From CAYPGJ01 sp964638515 (lineage in GTDB: Bacteria > Planctomycetota > Phycisphaerae > Phycisphaerales > UBA1924), in assembly GCA_964638515.1 (NCBI GenBank), contig CAZWZL010000007.1, forward strand, positions 1-64,000: a stretch of 64,000 nt of DNA. The letters are read 5' to 3'. The notes beneath the pieces are model-generated. The model was not told the DNA's origin and searched no databases. It was given only the letters and a program-made list of their open reading frames with translations. Within the stretch, counting starts at the first letter, position 1, and every line of letters begins with the position of its first letter. The position numbers and the translations under genes are program-made. Shown here piece after piece: positions 16,619-24,990 of the stretch.

Positions 16619-17440
16619 TCACCCCACCAGTGACTTCACCGTCCCACCCAGCCGCATCAGATCGATGTCGTTCAACGCCTTTGCCAGCACCAGATTCAAA
16701 ACAATGATCGCCAGGAAACTCGCCACGAACGCCTCCGTCGTCGCGCGGCCCACGCCCTCCGCGCCCGCCCGGCACGAAAACCCCTTGTAGCACGCTATCA
16801 ACCCAATCGCCCCCCCGAAGAACACGCTCTTCGTCAGCCCGTTCACCACGTCAAACCACGTGATGAACGCCCGCGTGAAACGCCAATACTCCGCAGGGTT
16901 CGCGTCGTAGAACTTCGTCGTGATCACCCATCCGCCAAGCACCCCGAACAGGTTCGACACCACCGTCAGGATCGGAATCATCACGATGCACGCCACAACC
17001 CGCGGCGCCACGAGGCTCCGAATCGGGTCCGACGCCATCGCGCGCATCGCGTCCAACTGCTCCGTCACCCGCATCGTCCCCAGCTCCGCCGCCAGCGAAC
17101 ACCCAACTCGCCCAGCAAGCATCACCGCCGCCAACACCGGCCCGATCTGCTTCACCACCGAAATATTGATCACGCCCCCGAGCCGATTCTCCTGACCGAT
17201 CGACTTGAACTGCGAAAACCCCTCGATCGCCAGGATCGCCCCGATAAACGCCCCCGTCAGCGCCAGCACCGGCAGCGACTTCGTCCCGATGAAGAACAGC
17301 AGCGGCCGCAGCTTCGACCACTTCCCCCAGGTCCCCGCCCCCGCGAACACCCCCAGCCCCGTCGCTCCACTGAACCGCGCAAACTCCGCCACCCTCGACA
17401 GGCGAAACGAGACCTTCGCTCCAAGCGCTTCCACGGCCAT
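16619..17440 (-). CDS. MlaE-family ABC transporter permease
   Basis: 273 residues, the family's normal size. The diagnostic region GTMRVTEQLDAMRAMASDP followed by LVAPRVVACIVMIPIL matches MlaE/YrbE/TrigalPDG permeases, and five to six membrane segments are visible. In Gram-negative bacteria MlaE works with the ATPase MlaF and the MCE protein MlaD to move phospholipids between the membranes. Here neither partner is adjacent. Instead the gene follows tsaB by 9 bases and is probably co-transcribed with it. MlaF and MlaD must be encoded elsewhere if the system is complete. Confidence 0.92.
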   Translation of the reverse strand: MAVEALGAKVSFRLSRVAEFARFSGATGLGVFAGAGTWGKWSKLRPLLFFIGTKSLPVLALTGAFIGAILAIEGFSQFKSIGQENRLGGVINISVVKQIGPVLAAVMLAGRVGCSLAAELGTMRVTEQLDAMRAMASDPIRSLVAPRVVACIVMIPILTVVSNLFGVLGGWVITTKFYDANPAEYWRFTRAFITWFDVVNGLTKSVFFGGAIGLIACYKGFSCRAGAEGVGRATTEAFVASFLAIIVLNLVLAKALNDIDLMRLGGTVKSLVG

Positions 17441-17449
17441 TCGCTGATC

Positions 17450-18190
17450 CTACTCGCCCTTCAGCTTCCGCCACTTCGACACCGCCTCCGGCTCGCGCGG
17501 ATACACCGGCGCCAGCCGCCCCGCCTCCACTCCCTCCACCCCGGCGCTCGCCCGAAGCACTCCTTCCGCCGAAAGCCGCAGCGGTTCCACGCGCACGCCC
17601 TCCCGCTCGGCCCACTCACGCATCCCCGGCGCCAGATGCGCATCCGCCATCACCGCGCCAAACCTCGTCCGCTCCCACGCCGCGCGCAGCCCCTCCGAGT
17701 CCAACTCGTGCCCGGCCTCAACCACGCGCGCACGCTCGCCGTGCTGCTTCGCATACACGCCCACCCACGCGGTTGCCCGCTTGCTCGCGAGCGCCACCGC
17801 GATCACGCCCTCTCCCTCCCAACGCTCCGCCGCGACCAGCCCGCTCTCCACCCCAACACACCGCGCTCCCGTCGCCGCCGCGATCCCCTTCGCCGTCGCC
17901 ACGGCAATCCGAACGCCGGTAAAGCCCCCAGGGCCCGCCGACACCGCGATCCGTTCGATTTCCCGCGCCCCCACGCCCTGCGCGCGCGTCAATCGGTCGA
18001 TCGCCGGCATCAGCGCATCGTCATGCGTCGACTCCGGCGCGAGCGCGATCACGCCGAGCACGCGCGTCTTCGTGGCGCCGACCCACCCGAGCGCGACCTC
18101 TCCCGCCCCCCCCGACGAGGGGTTGCTCGTCTCAATGGCGAGCGTGAGTTGACCTGCGTCATCATCCGGGCCGGTGCGCACGACGCCCAA
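17450..18190 (-). CDS. tsaB: tRNA threonylcarbamoyladenosine biosynthesis protein TsaB
   Basis: 246 residues. TLAIETSNPSSG at the N-terminus and AVSAGPGGFTGVRIAVATAKG are the signature of the TsaB (YeaZ) ASKHA fold. TsaB scaffolds TsaD and TsaE during t6A37 synthesis on ANN-decoding tRNAs. The start is a TTG at 18190 with GGAGG 7 bases upstream; a GTG three codons in is a poorer option by spacing. The C-terminus is longer than in E. coli and ends PREPEAVSKWRKLKGE. The gene leads into the MlaE permease. Confidence 0.92.
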   Translation of the reverse strand: MGVVRTGPDDDAGQLTLAIETSNPSSGGAGEVALGWVGATKTRVLGVIALAPESTHDDALMPAIDRLTRAQGVGAREIERIAVSAGPGGFTGVRIAVATAKGIAAATGARCVGVESGLVAAERWEGEGVIAVALASKRATAWVGVYAKQHGERARVVEAGHELDSEGLRAAWERTRFGAVMADAHLAPGMREWAEREGVRVEPLRLSAEGVLRASAGVEGVEAGRLAPVYPREPEAVSKWRKLKGE

Positions 18191-18260
18191 TCTACCCCCT
18201 CCACAAGAGCGTCACCCGTGCGCACCCGCACGGTCACTGCAGCCTCTCGGCGAAAAGACA

Positions 18261-18282
18261 CGCCCCGCCGAGGGGCGGGGCG
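18261..18282 (-). terminator. Rho-independent terminator of the OmpA-type gene
   Basis: CGCCCCGCC pairs with GGCGGGGCG around a GAGG loop. On the minus strand it is followed by TGTCTTTTCG. It lies 40 bases after the stop of the OmpA-type lipoprotein gene and before tsaB. Confidence 0.75.
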
Positions 18283-18322
18283 CGCTCATTTTCAGCATGC
18301 CGCGAGGGGTCCTCGCGCGGGC

Positions 18323-19171
18323 TTACTTGATCGGGATCTCAGGCTGTGCGCTCGGCGCCGGCGCTTGTGGCTGGCTCGCCGGGACGCTCTCCACCGGAAT
18401 CGCGGGCGTCGCCGGCAGGATGAAGATCTCCACACGACGGTTCTCCACCGTGCCCCCGCGACCCGCCCGATTCGGCACCGCCGGGCGATATTCGCCCCAA
18501 CCGGCCACCTGCATGCGAACCGGCGTCACCCCGCCGCTGGCAAGCACATCCCGCACCGCGATCGATCGGTGCGCCGACAGGTGCGTGTTCGTCGGGTGGC
18601 GCGAAGCCGTCCCCGACGAGATCCGCACGTTGTCCGTGTGACCCACGATCCGCAGGTCGTAATTCGTGGCCGATGACGAGTTCAGCACGCGAGCGAGCTG
18701 CTCGAGGCTCTGGCGAGCCTCCGAGCGAACCTCCGCCGAACCCAGATCGAACGTCAGATCGCTCGCAAACCGCAGCAATCCACGCTGCGAATCGTATGTG
18801 ATCAGCCCCGGATACTGCGCGGCCAGCGCCTGCAACGCCGCGTCCGTTTCCGGATTCAGCGCGACACCCAGGTGATTCAATCGCTCTTCGAGAAGGCGAT
18901 AATCGTTGAGCAGCTTGTTGAGCTGATCCCGAAGCGCGGCATTCGTTCCGGAAGCGGAGCCGAACGCGCCGTCGGTCTCAGCAAGCCGAGCCTGCAAACG
19001 ATCGATCTCCTGACGGAGCGCGTCAAGCTGCTGCTCGAGCTCCTGGCGACGAGAAAGCTCGGTGCGATAGGCCGCGTCGAGTTCCTGATACTTCTGCTGG
19101 GCCGTGCACCCGGTGAGAGAGGCCACGGTGAGCCCGGCTGCGGCGAAAACGGTGAACAAGCGGGACGGCAT
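18323..19171 (-). CDS. OmpA-family peptidoglycan-binding lipoprotein
   Basis: 282 residues from ATG 19171, preferred because AAGGAG lies 8 bases upstream and the ATG begins a lipoprotein signal (AAAGLTVASLTGC, Cys about residue 21). A coiled coil of about 70 residues (RRQELEQQLDALRQEIDRLQ) follows. The OmpA C-terminal domain (about 115-255) contains LTFDLGSAEVR, RIVGHTDNVRI and HLSAHRSIAVRDVLASGGV. The arrangement resembles OmpA-like anchors that tether the outer membrane to cell-wall material. A Pro/Ala/Gln-rich tail ends the protein. A separate terminator and its own ribosome site suggest a monocistronic unit. Confidence 0.9.
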   Translation of the reverse strand: MPSRLFTVFAAAGLTVASLTGCTAQQKYQELDAAYRTELSRRQELEQQLDALRQEIDRLQARLAETDGAFGSASGTNAALRDQLNKLLNDYRLLEERLNHLGVALNPETDAALQALAAQYPGLITYDSQRGLLRFASDLTFDLGSAEVRSEARQSLEQLARVLNSSSATNYDLRIVGHTDNVRISSGTASRHPTNTHLSAHRSIAVRDVLASGGVTPVRMQVAGWGEYRPAVPNRAGRGGTVENRRVEIFILPATPAIPVESVPASQPQAPAPSAQPEIPIK

Positions 19172-19308
19172 AGAAGGCGCTCCTTCGCGTCGGATCCGGT
19201 TCAGGCGGCGGGTTCCGATCCCATCACGCCCGTGAGTGCACAAGGATACGCTGACCGTCCGCGCGGACGGCTGCGCGTTCTCAGAATCGACGCATTCCGG
19301 GATGGAGC

Positions 19309-20658
19309 ATGAATCCGTTGGCGGCATCGATGACCAGCAAATCTGTGCGGGTGTTCCGGCTCGACGCCGCCGGCGTCGCCGACGGGCTCGGGGTTTCCGC
19401 CAGCCCCGGCTCTGTCCTCATCGAAAGCGATGATTCGCACATCCGCACGCTGGCAGCCGGGTGTCCGGCCGACGTCGATCAGCACGATGCCGCGGCGGAC
19501 GCTCGTCAGATCTCCCTGCCCCGTTCCGTCCTGCTCCCCGCGTTCGTCAACGCGCACTGCCACCTCGATCTGACACATGTTGGGCCGCGGCCGCACCGAC
19601 CGGAGGACGGCTTCGTTTCCTGGATCCGAATGGTCTTGGAGGAACGGGCTGCAGACGACGCGACCATCCGATCATCCGCGCACGATGGCATCTCACGGAG
19701 CCTCTCAGGGGGCGTCGCCGCTGTGGGGGATATCGTCGGGCGAGGCTCGATGACCCCGTTTGCGGAACTCCAGCGGGCGGCGGTGGGGGGGGTGAGTTTC
19801 GAGGAGGTGTTCGGGCTCGGCGCCGGCGAGCCGCGGGGTGCAGCAACCGCCTCGCAATGGGCGGGCGCCTCATCGGCGAGCGAGCCTGGAGGCGCGCGGC
19901 TCGGAGTCTCACCGCACGCTCCGTACTCGGCCGGACCCGGCGTGTTTCGTGCGAGCCATTGCCCCGGGGCGATCGCGGCAGCGCACGTCAGCGAGAGCAT
20001 CGAAGAGTTGGAGCTGGTCGCGCGCGGGACGGGGCCGTTCCGCGCCTTCCTCAAGGGGCTCGGGGTTTGGGATGACGCTCTTCTGAACTGGTTCGGGCGC
20101 GGCGCACACCCTGTGGATCTTGCATTGGACGCGATCGGCGAAGGCCTCGGCTCGCGATGGCTCTTCGCCCACGTCAATCACGCCGAGGACCGCCACATCG
20201 AGCGAATGGCCGAGCGCGGCGTCGGCGTGGCCTTTTGCGCTCGGGCGCACGCCTATTTCGGGCACGCTCAAGCGCTCGGCGCTCATCGATGGCGCGAGAT
20301 GCTCGAGGCGAACGTCACGGTCTGTCTGGGGACAGACTCGGTGATCAACCTGCCTGTGGGCCAGGAATCAGCGCGGATCACGCCGCTCGATGACGCTCGG
20401 TTCCTTTTCCGTGATGGGGCTACGAATGCGGAAACGCTGCTCCGCATGATCACGGCGAACCCGGCACGCGCGCTCGAGCTTCCGGATTCCTATTCGTTCG
20501 CTGCGGGGCGGCTGCCGGGGCTGGTGAGCGTGGAGGTGGATGAGGTGGCCAAGGGTGAGACGCCCGCGGCGGCGGCGCTGCGGAGCAGTGGGGGGGTGGA
20601 GTGGCTCACCCGTGGCGGCGCGCGCTTCGGCCCGCTCGCCGGAGCGGCTGCGCGATGA
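19309..20658 (+). CDS. Metal-dependent amidohydrolase (ATZ/TRZ or cytosine-deaminase-like)
   Basis: 449 residues. The metal-binding motif NAHCHLDLTH, a central His (HVSESIEELEL), a later His (FAHVNHAEDRH) and the Asp of CLGTDSVIN match the amidohydrolase superfamily deaminases, which include chlorohydrolases, S-adenosylhomocysteine deaminase and aminofutalosine deaminase. The substrate cannot be read from sequence. The spacing GPFRAFLKGLGVWDD between catalytic His residues is reminiscent of deaminases of the menaquinone (futalosine) pathway, but this is only a suggestion. The start at ATG 19309 has a poorly spaced GGAG; ATG 19330 is possible. Its stop overlaps the glycosylase start. Confidence 0.8.
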   Translation: MNPLAASMTSKSVRVFRLDAAGVADGLGVSASPGSVLIESDDSHIRTLAAGCPADVDQHDAAADARQISLPRSVLLPAFVNAHCHLDLTHVGPRPHRPEDGFVSWIRMVLEERAADDATIRSSAHDGISRSLSGGVAAVGDIVGRGSMTPFAELQRAAVGGVSFEEVFGLGAGEPRGAATASQWAGASSASEPGGARLGVSPHAPYSAGPGVFRASHCPGAIAAAHVSESIEELELVARGTGPFRAFLKGLGVWDDALLNWFGRGAHPVDLALDAIGEGLGSRWLFAHVNHAEDRHIERMAERGVGVAFCARAHAYFGHAQALGAHRWREMLEANVTVCLGTDSVINLPVGQESARITPLDDARFLFRDGATNAETLLRMITANPARALELPDSYSFAAGRLPGLVSVEVDEVAKGETPAAAALRSSGGVEWLTRGGARFGPLAGAAAR

Positions 20659-21287
20659 GGGTGGAGGCTCGCTGGAAGCGTCGTGACTTTGAGATCGATG
20701 CGTCGACGCTCGCGCAACGCCTCATCGGGCAACGGCTGGTGCACCTTACTCCCGGCGGAACTCGAGTCTCGGGGCTTATCGTGGAGACGGAGGCGTATCT
20801 CGGCGTTGAGGATCGGGCGGCCCACTGCTTCGGTGGGCGGCGGACCGTGCGAAACGAGTCGATGTACGCGAAGGGAGGCACGGCGTACGTCTATTTCACC
20901 TACGGCATGCACCACTGCATGAACGTCGTCTGCGGGCGGAAGGGTGAGCCGACCGCGGTCCTGCTGCGAGCGCTCGAGCCGAGCGAGGGCATCGGGCTGA
21001 TGCGCCGCCGAAGGTCGAGCCCGGGGCGCACTGTCCGCTCGGATTGGCTCTGCTCCGGGCCGGCCTGCCTCTGCGTATCGATGGGAATCGACCTGCGCCA
21101 CAACGGGCTCGATCTGACGTCGTCTGACCGGTTGTTCGTGGAGTGGTCGGGAAAGGCGGAGACGGTGCTTCCGCTCGACAACACGGCCCGAGTCGGGGTG
21201 GGGTATGCCGGCGATTGGGGAAGATCCCGGCTGCGCTGGGCGGTCCGAGGCAGTCGATTTGTGAGTCGGGGGCGTCCTGTGGCTTGA
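20655..21287 (+). CDS. DNA-3-methyladenine glycosylase (AAG/MPG family)
   Basis: 210 residues from the ATG overlapping the amidohydrolase stop (ATGA). Diagnostic features of the Aag fold are IVETEAYLGVEDRAAHCFGG with the catalytic Glu, RNESMYAKGGTAYVYFTYGM, HHCMNVV, and AVLLRALEP. The enzyme excises alkylated or deaminated purines such as 3-methyladenine and hypoxanthine by hydrolysing the N-glycosidic bond. The usual PT/PR loop after FGG is RRTVRNES. Coupling to a metabolic amidohydrolase rather than a repair gene is unusual. Confidence 0.92.
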   Translation: MRVEARWKRRDFEIDASTLAQRLIGQRLVHLTPGGTRVSGLIVETEAYLGVEDRAAHCFGGRRTVRNESMYAKGGTAYVYFTYGMHHCMNVVCGRKGEPTAVLLRALEPSEGIGLMRRRRSSPGRTVRSDWLCSGPACLCVSMGIDLRHNGLDLTSSDRLFVEWSGKAETVLPLDNTARVGVGYAGDWGRSRLRWAVRGSRFVSRGRPVA

Positions 21288-21357
21288 GATCGGGATTCTG
21301 GCCGATAGAGTTCGCCGCCCCAAAGATCTGTGGAGCGGGGCGCGCGGAGCGAGCATC

Positions 21358-21750
21358 GTGGCGAAATCGATGACCCAAAGTGTTTCACGCGTGGCGGTGC
21401 AGCGTCGGGCCTACCCGGCCGAGGCGCTCGAGTTTGTTCGGGAGGGATTGGCGCACACGGTTCGAATGGTTCACGGCAGCGAGCCGGTCGATCTTGACGC
21501 GGGCGAGAGCCATCACGTATCGGGTCGCCAGTTGTGCCTTGGGCTGCGTTCGCTCGCGGTCGAGAAGTGGGGGAGATTGGCCGGGCTGGTGCTGCGGCGC
21601 TGGGGCGTAGCGGGGACCATCGACTTCGGACGAATCGTGTTTGACATGGTGCAGGCCGGTGTGCTGCGCACATCCCCCGAAGACACGCTCGAAGACTTCC
21701 GGGACGTGTTCGCGTTCGACGAGGCGTTCGGCGCCGTCGAAGTGCTCTGA
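21358..21750 (+). CDS. Minf_1886-family conserved hypothetical protein
   Basis: 130 residues. The sequence HHVSGRQLCLGLRSLAVEKW followed by TIDFGRIVFDMVQAG and DFRDVFAFDEAF is characteristic of a small family that I recall as restricted to Verrucomicrobia and Planctomycetes (TIGR04138 / Minf_1886). No biochemical role is known to me. It has no signal peptide or membrane segment and is likely cytoplasmic. The GTG at 21358 is used; ATG 21370 is an alternative. It stands alone between the glycosylase and the AI-2E permease. Confidence 0.8.
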   Translation: MAKSMTQSVSRVAVQRRAYPAEALEFVREGLAHTVRMVHGSEPVDLDAGESHHVSGRQLCLGLRSLAVEKWGRLAGLVLRRWGVAGTIDFGRIVFDMVQAGVLRTSPEDTLEDFRDVFAFDEAFGAVEVL

Positions 21751-21795
21751 GGGCGCCGGGGCGTCTCGGGGTCGGCGTTCGGGGGCGGGGGCGGG

Positions 21796-21801
21796 TACTC
21801 T
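21796..21801 (+). promoter_or_regulatory. Candidate -10 element close to the AI-2E permease start
   Basis: TACTCT ends 9 bases before ATG 21811, with no Shine-Dalgarno sequence between them. It is a weak match on its own, listed because the same arrangement recurs ahead of several genes in this window. Confidence 0.3.
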
Positions 21802-21810
21802 TGAACGCGC

Positions 21811-23148
21811 ATGGATTCCTCTCCGAAGGCTCGTCACGAGACCGGCGCCAACGCGCCGCGCGACATCTCGAGGGTGCACCTCTGGGAGGTGCAGGCGATC
21901 CGTGATGTCGCGGTGTTTGCCGCCGTCGTGGGCGTGATCTATGTGGGCTACCTGATGCGGGTCGTCATGACGCCGGTGCTCGTCGGGCTGGCGCTGGCCT
22001 ACCTGTTCGAGCCGGTGGTCCGCCGCCTTTCGAGGCGAACCGGGCGCGTGTGGGCCACCGGGATCACGACTGTTGGATTGGTGCTGGGAATCGGCGTGCC
22101 TCTCATCGGCGCCGGAGGCATCGCCGTGGTGCAGACGACGCGCATGGTCGGGGAAGTCCGTGAGAACTGGCCGACGATTCGAGAGCAAATCGAGAAGACG
22201 CTGCAGCGGATCGACCGCGCACAGGCCAGCCTGACCGGTGGAGCCGATTCCGGCCGGGTCGATTCAGTCGCGAGCGAGGCCTCCAACCCCCCCAACCCTC
22301 CGGAGAGCGAGCCGATCGAGCCCGCATCCGGTTCGGCGGAATCCGCGCAAGCCGAGGAGGCTCCGAACATTCTGGACCGAATCGAGGCCATGATCGTGCG
22401 GAACCCGGCGCAGCTGGGCCGCACGCTTGCCGGCGGCGGGCGCTCGGCCGTTCTGGCGGGCTGGGGCGTGGCGACGTCGATGGGCACGATGGTGTTCATG
22501 GCCTTCTTTCTCACGCCGTTCTTCTTCTTCTTCTGGTCGGTCGGGCTCGGGCGGGCCTACGCGTTGGGCAGCTCTCTGATCCCGGCGAAGAATCGATCCA
22601 AGACCGTCGACGTGCTTCAGAAGATGGATCGCGCGATCTCAGGATTCGTGCGAGGCCGCATCACGATCGCCTCGATTCTCGCGGTGCTGTTCACCATCGG
22701 GTGGTGGAGCATCGGTGTGCCCGCGCCTGTGGTGCTCGGGGTGGCCACCGGCGCGCTTTCAATCGTCCCTTATCTCGCATTGCTCGCCTGGCCCACGGCC
22801 ATCGCATCCCTGTGGATCGCGGAGGCCGGGAGCGGCGCCCCGATGGAGTGGTGGCTGATTCTGCTGCTGCCCACGCTCGTCTATTGGGGATTGCAAGCCG
22901 TGGATGACTACGCGCTGACGCCGATGATCCAGGGCAAGGAGACGGGGCTGGACACGCCGACGATCATGGTGGCCGTGCTCGGCGCGGGCGCGGTGGGCGG
23001 CATCTACGGCGTGCTGCTCGCCATTCCGGCTGCGGCGTGCGTGAAGATTCTCGTGCTCGAGGTGCTCTGGCCTCGGTACAAGGCATGGGCGGAAGGTCAG
23101 GCCAGAGATCCGCTGCCCATCGGGGATGGGAGCCAGCGGGCCGGCTAA
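21811..23148 (+). CDS. AI-2E family transporter (PerM/YdiK/TqsA type)
   Basis: 445 residues with about seven membrane segments. The family's first helices contain VFAAVVGVIYVGYLMRVVM and PVLVGLALAYLFEPVVRRL. The conserved C-terminal block includes GFVRGRITIASILAVL, GVATGALSIVPYLALLAW and MIQGKETGLDTPTIMVAVLGA. Members have been linked to autoinducer-2 export or Na+(Li+)/H+ antiport; the substrate here is unknown. A charged insert of about 80 residues in the first loop (TGGADSGRVDSVASEASNPP onward) is longer than usual. It is convergent with ffh. Confidence 0.9.
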   Translation: MDSSPKARHETGANAPRDISRVHLWEVQAIRDVAVFAAVVGVIYVGYLMRVVMTPVLVGLALAYLFEPVVRRLSRRTGRVWATGITTVGLVLGIGVPLIGAGGIAVVQTTRMVGEVRENWPTIREQIEKTLQRIDRAQASLTGGADSGRVDSVASEASNPPNPPESEPIEPASGSAESAQAEEAPNILDRIEAMIVRNPAQLGRTLAGGGRSAVLAGWGVATSMGTMVFMAFFLTPFFFFFWSVGLGRAYALGSSLIPAKNRSKTVDVLQKMDRAISGFVRGRITIASILAVLFTIGWWSIGVPAPVVLGVATGALSIVPYLALLAWPTAIASLWIAEAGSGAPMEWWLILLLPTLVYWGLQAVDDYALTPMIQGKETGLDTPTIMVAVLGAGAVGGIYGVLLAIPAAACVKILVLEVLWPRYKAWAEGQARDPLPIGDGSQRAG

Positions 23149-23170
23149 CCACCTGCGCCGGCACAGCGGC

Positions 23171-24676
23171 TCAGCGCTTGCGCTTCTTGTACTTGGACTT
23201 CGGGCTGGCGGTATGCGTGGACTTGCGCGTGGCGAAGCCCGGAAATCCGCCCGGCATCATGCCAGGCATCCCGGAGGCGTCCGCGTTCGCGAGGCTCTTC
23301 ATCTCGCGGATGGCCTTGACCTGCCCGAACATGCCCATGCCGGCCATCTGCTTCGAGATTTTCGAGACCGCCTCGAACTGCTTGATGAGTCGCGCGACGT
23401 CATCCGGGCTGGAGGCCGAGCCGCGCGCGATCCGCCGCCGACGCGAGTTGTTGAGCAGCGCGACGTTCTGTCGCTCCGCCGCGGTCATGGAGTTGACGAT
23501 GCCCTCGACGCGATTGAGGTGCGACTCGTCGACGTTGACATCCTTCAGCGCCGAGCCGACACCCGGGAGCATGCCCATGATCTGCTTGAGGGGGCCCATC
23601 CGGCGCAGCGATCGCAGCTGCGCGAGAAAATCCTCCATCGTGAACTGGCCCTTGGCCATCTTTTCCGCCAGCTCGGCGGCCTGTTCTTCGGAGACCTCCT
23701 CTCGCGCCCTCTCGACGAGGGACACGACGTCGCCCATGCCCAGGATTCGCCCCGCCACCCGCTCGGCATGAAACTCCTCCAGCGCGTCGAGTTTCTCGCC
23801 AACGCCGAGAAACCGGACCGGCGCTCCAGTGACAGCCCGCACCGAGAGCGCGGCGCCGCCCCGCGTGTCGGAATCAAACTTGGAGAGGATGACGCCGGAC
23901 AGCGCCAGCCGCTCGTGGAACGACTTGGCGGAGGCGACCGCGTCCTGGCCCGTCATCGCGTCGAGCACGAGCAGCACCTCGTTGGGCGAGGCCGCGCGAT
24001 GCACACGATGCAGCTCGTCCATGAGATCGTCGTTGATGTGCAGGCGACCCGCCGTGTCGAGAATCAGCGTGTCGACGCCCTGCTTGCGAGCCTCGGCGAG
24101 CGCTCTCTTGCAGATGTCCACGGCCACGCCGACCGCGCGCCCGTACTCGGCGCACTTGTCCGGCTCCCCGTAGAACAGCACCCGTGCGCTGCCCGGGCTC
24201 TCATCTCGGACCTGCTCCGAGACGATCCGCAGCTGCTCGACGGCCGCGGGGCGCTGCAGGTCGAGGGCCGCGATCATCACGGATCGGCCACGCTTCTTGA
24301 GATACGCCGCCAGCTTGCCCGCCGTAGTTGTCTTGCCCGAGCCCTGCAGGCCGCAGAGCATCACGATGTTCGGCGCGCCGCCCGAGACCAGCCCCGGCAC
24401 GCCCGCGTCGGAGCCCTGCATGAGCGCCACCAACCGGTCGTGCACGAGTCCGACCATCTCCTCGGCCGGTTTGAGCGACTCGGTGACCTTCCGGCCCCGA
24501 GCCTCTTCGAGCGCGGACTCGACAAACGCGTTGGCGACGTCGTAGTTGACGTCGGCGTCGAGCAGGGCGGATCGCACGTCCGCGAGAGTCTCCCGAACAT
24601 TCGATTCCGTGATGACGCCCTTGCCCGACACCTTTCGGAGCGCGGAAGAAAATGCGTCTGAGAGTCGTTCGAACAT
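23171..24676 (-). CDS. ffh: Signal recognition particle protein Ffh
   Basis: 501 residues. The N domain leads to the GTPase with GLQGSGKTTTAGKLA (G1), DTAGRLHINDDLMDEL (G3) and SKFDSDTRGGAALS (G4). The Met-rich M domain contains MGPLKQIMGMLPG and ends in a Lys/Arg tail (SKYKKRKR). With 4.5S RNA it delivers nascent membrane proteins to FtsY and SecYEG. A GGAG lies about 10 bases ahead of the ATG. The M-domain tail has an additional Met/Gly/Pro-rich segment (GMPGMMPGGFPGF). It is downstream of a histidine kinase gene on the same strand, separated by 314 bases. Confidence 0.97.
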   Translation of the reverse strand: MFERLSDAFSSALRKVSGKGVITESNVRETLADVRSALLDADVNYDVANAFVESALEEARGRKVTESLKPAEEMVGLVHDRLVALMQGSDAGVPGLVSGGAPNIVMLCGLQGSGKTTTAGKLAAYLKKRGRSVMIAALDLQRPAAVEQLRIVSEQVRDESPGSARVLFYGEPDKCAEYGRAVGVAVDICKRALAEARKQGVDTLILDTAGRLHINDDLMDELHRVHRAASPNEVLLVLDAMTGQDAVASAKSFHERLALSGVILSKFDSDTRGGAALSVRAVTGAPVRFLGVGEKLDALEEFHAERVAGRILGMGDVVSLVERAREEVSEEQAAELAEKMAKGQFTMEDFLAQLRSLRRMGPLKQIMGMLPGVGSALKDVNVDESHLNRVEGIVNSMTAAERQNVALLNNSRRRRIARGSASSPDDVARLIKQFEAVSKISKQMAGMGMFGQVKAIREMKSLANADASGMPGMMPGGFPGFATRKSTHTASPKSKYKKRKR

Positions 24677-24990
24677 GGCGGCAAAGCTCCGAGGTGCGTC
24701 GTTCAGCCCGGCCCATCACGCGTTATGTAAAGCAGAGACCTTGGTTGGCCGCGGGGGCCGCATCGTAGGAAACGGAGCGCCGCGTTGGGCACGCGAGAAG
24801 CAACAGCGGACCCTCCTCCAAGATGGGCGCGCTCGTGGATCGCTGAGTGGAGCGCTGCTTCGATGGGGGCTTCGGCGAACCCACCCCGACGAGGCCGCGT
24901 GACCTCAGTAGGCGATAGCGACTTCTCCCCCCTACTACGTCCTATAATACATGTTATGTTAAATACGGTTCCATTCAGACCGCCGCCACC
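24677..24990 (-). promoter_or_regulatory. Upstream region of ffh with an AT-rich island
   Basis: No gene is visible here. Most of the region is GC-rich, but 24943-24966 is a sharply AT-rich island (plus strand TATAATACATGTTATG). Read on the minus strand it offers TATTAT as a -10 element for ffh, with no good -35 element. On the plus strand it offers a perfect TATAAT that would fire antisense into the kinase gene. No SRP RNA was recognised. Confidence 0.35.

Noticed and set aside
18100..20600. Runs of eight G or C inside tsaB and the amidohydrolase gene as phase-variation tracts
   Set aside because: Runs of this length are common in GC-rich DNA and several genes here have them; only the 12-G run between promoter elements stands out.
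24677..24990. 4.5S/SRP RNA gene next to ffh
   Set aside because: The conserved GGAA-tetraloop helix of SRP RNA is not present.
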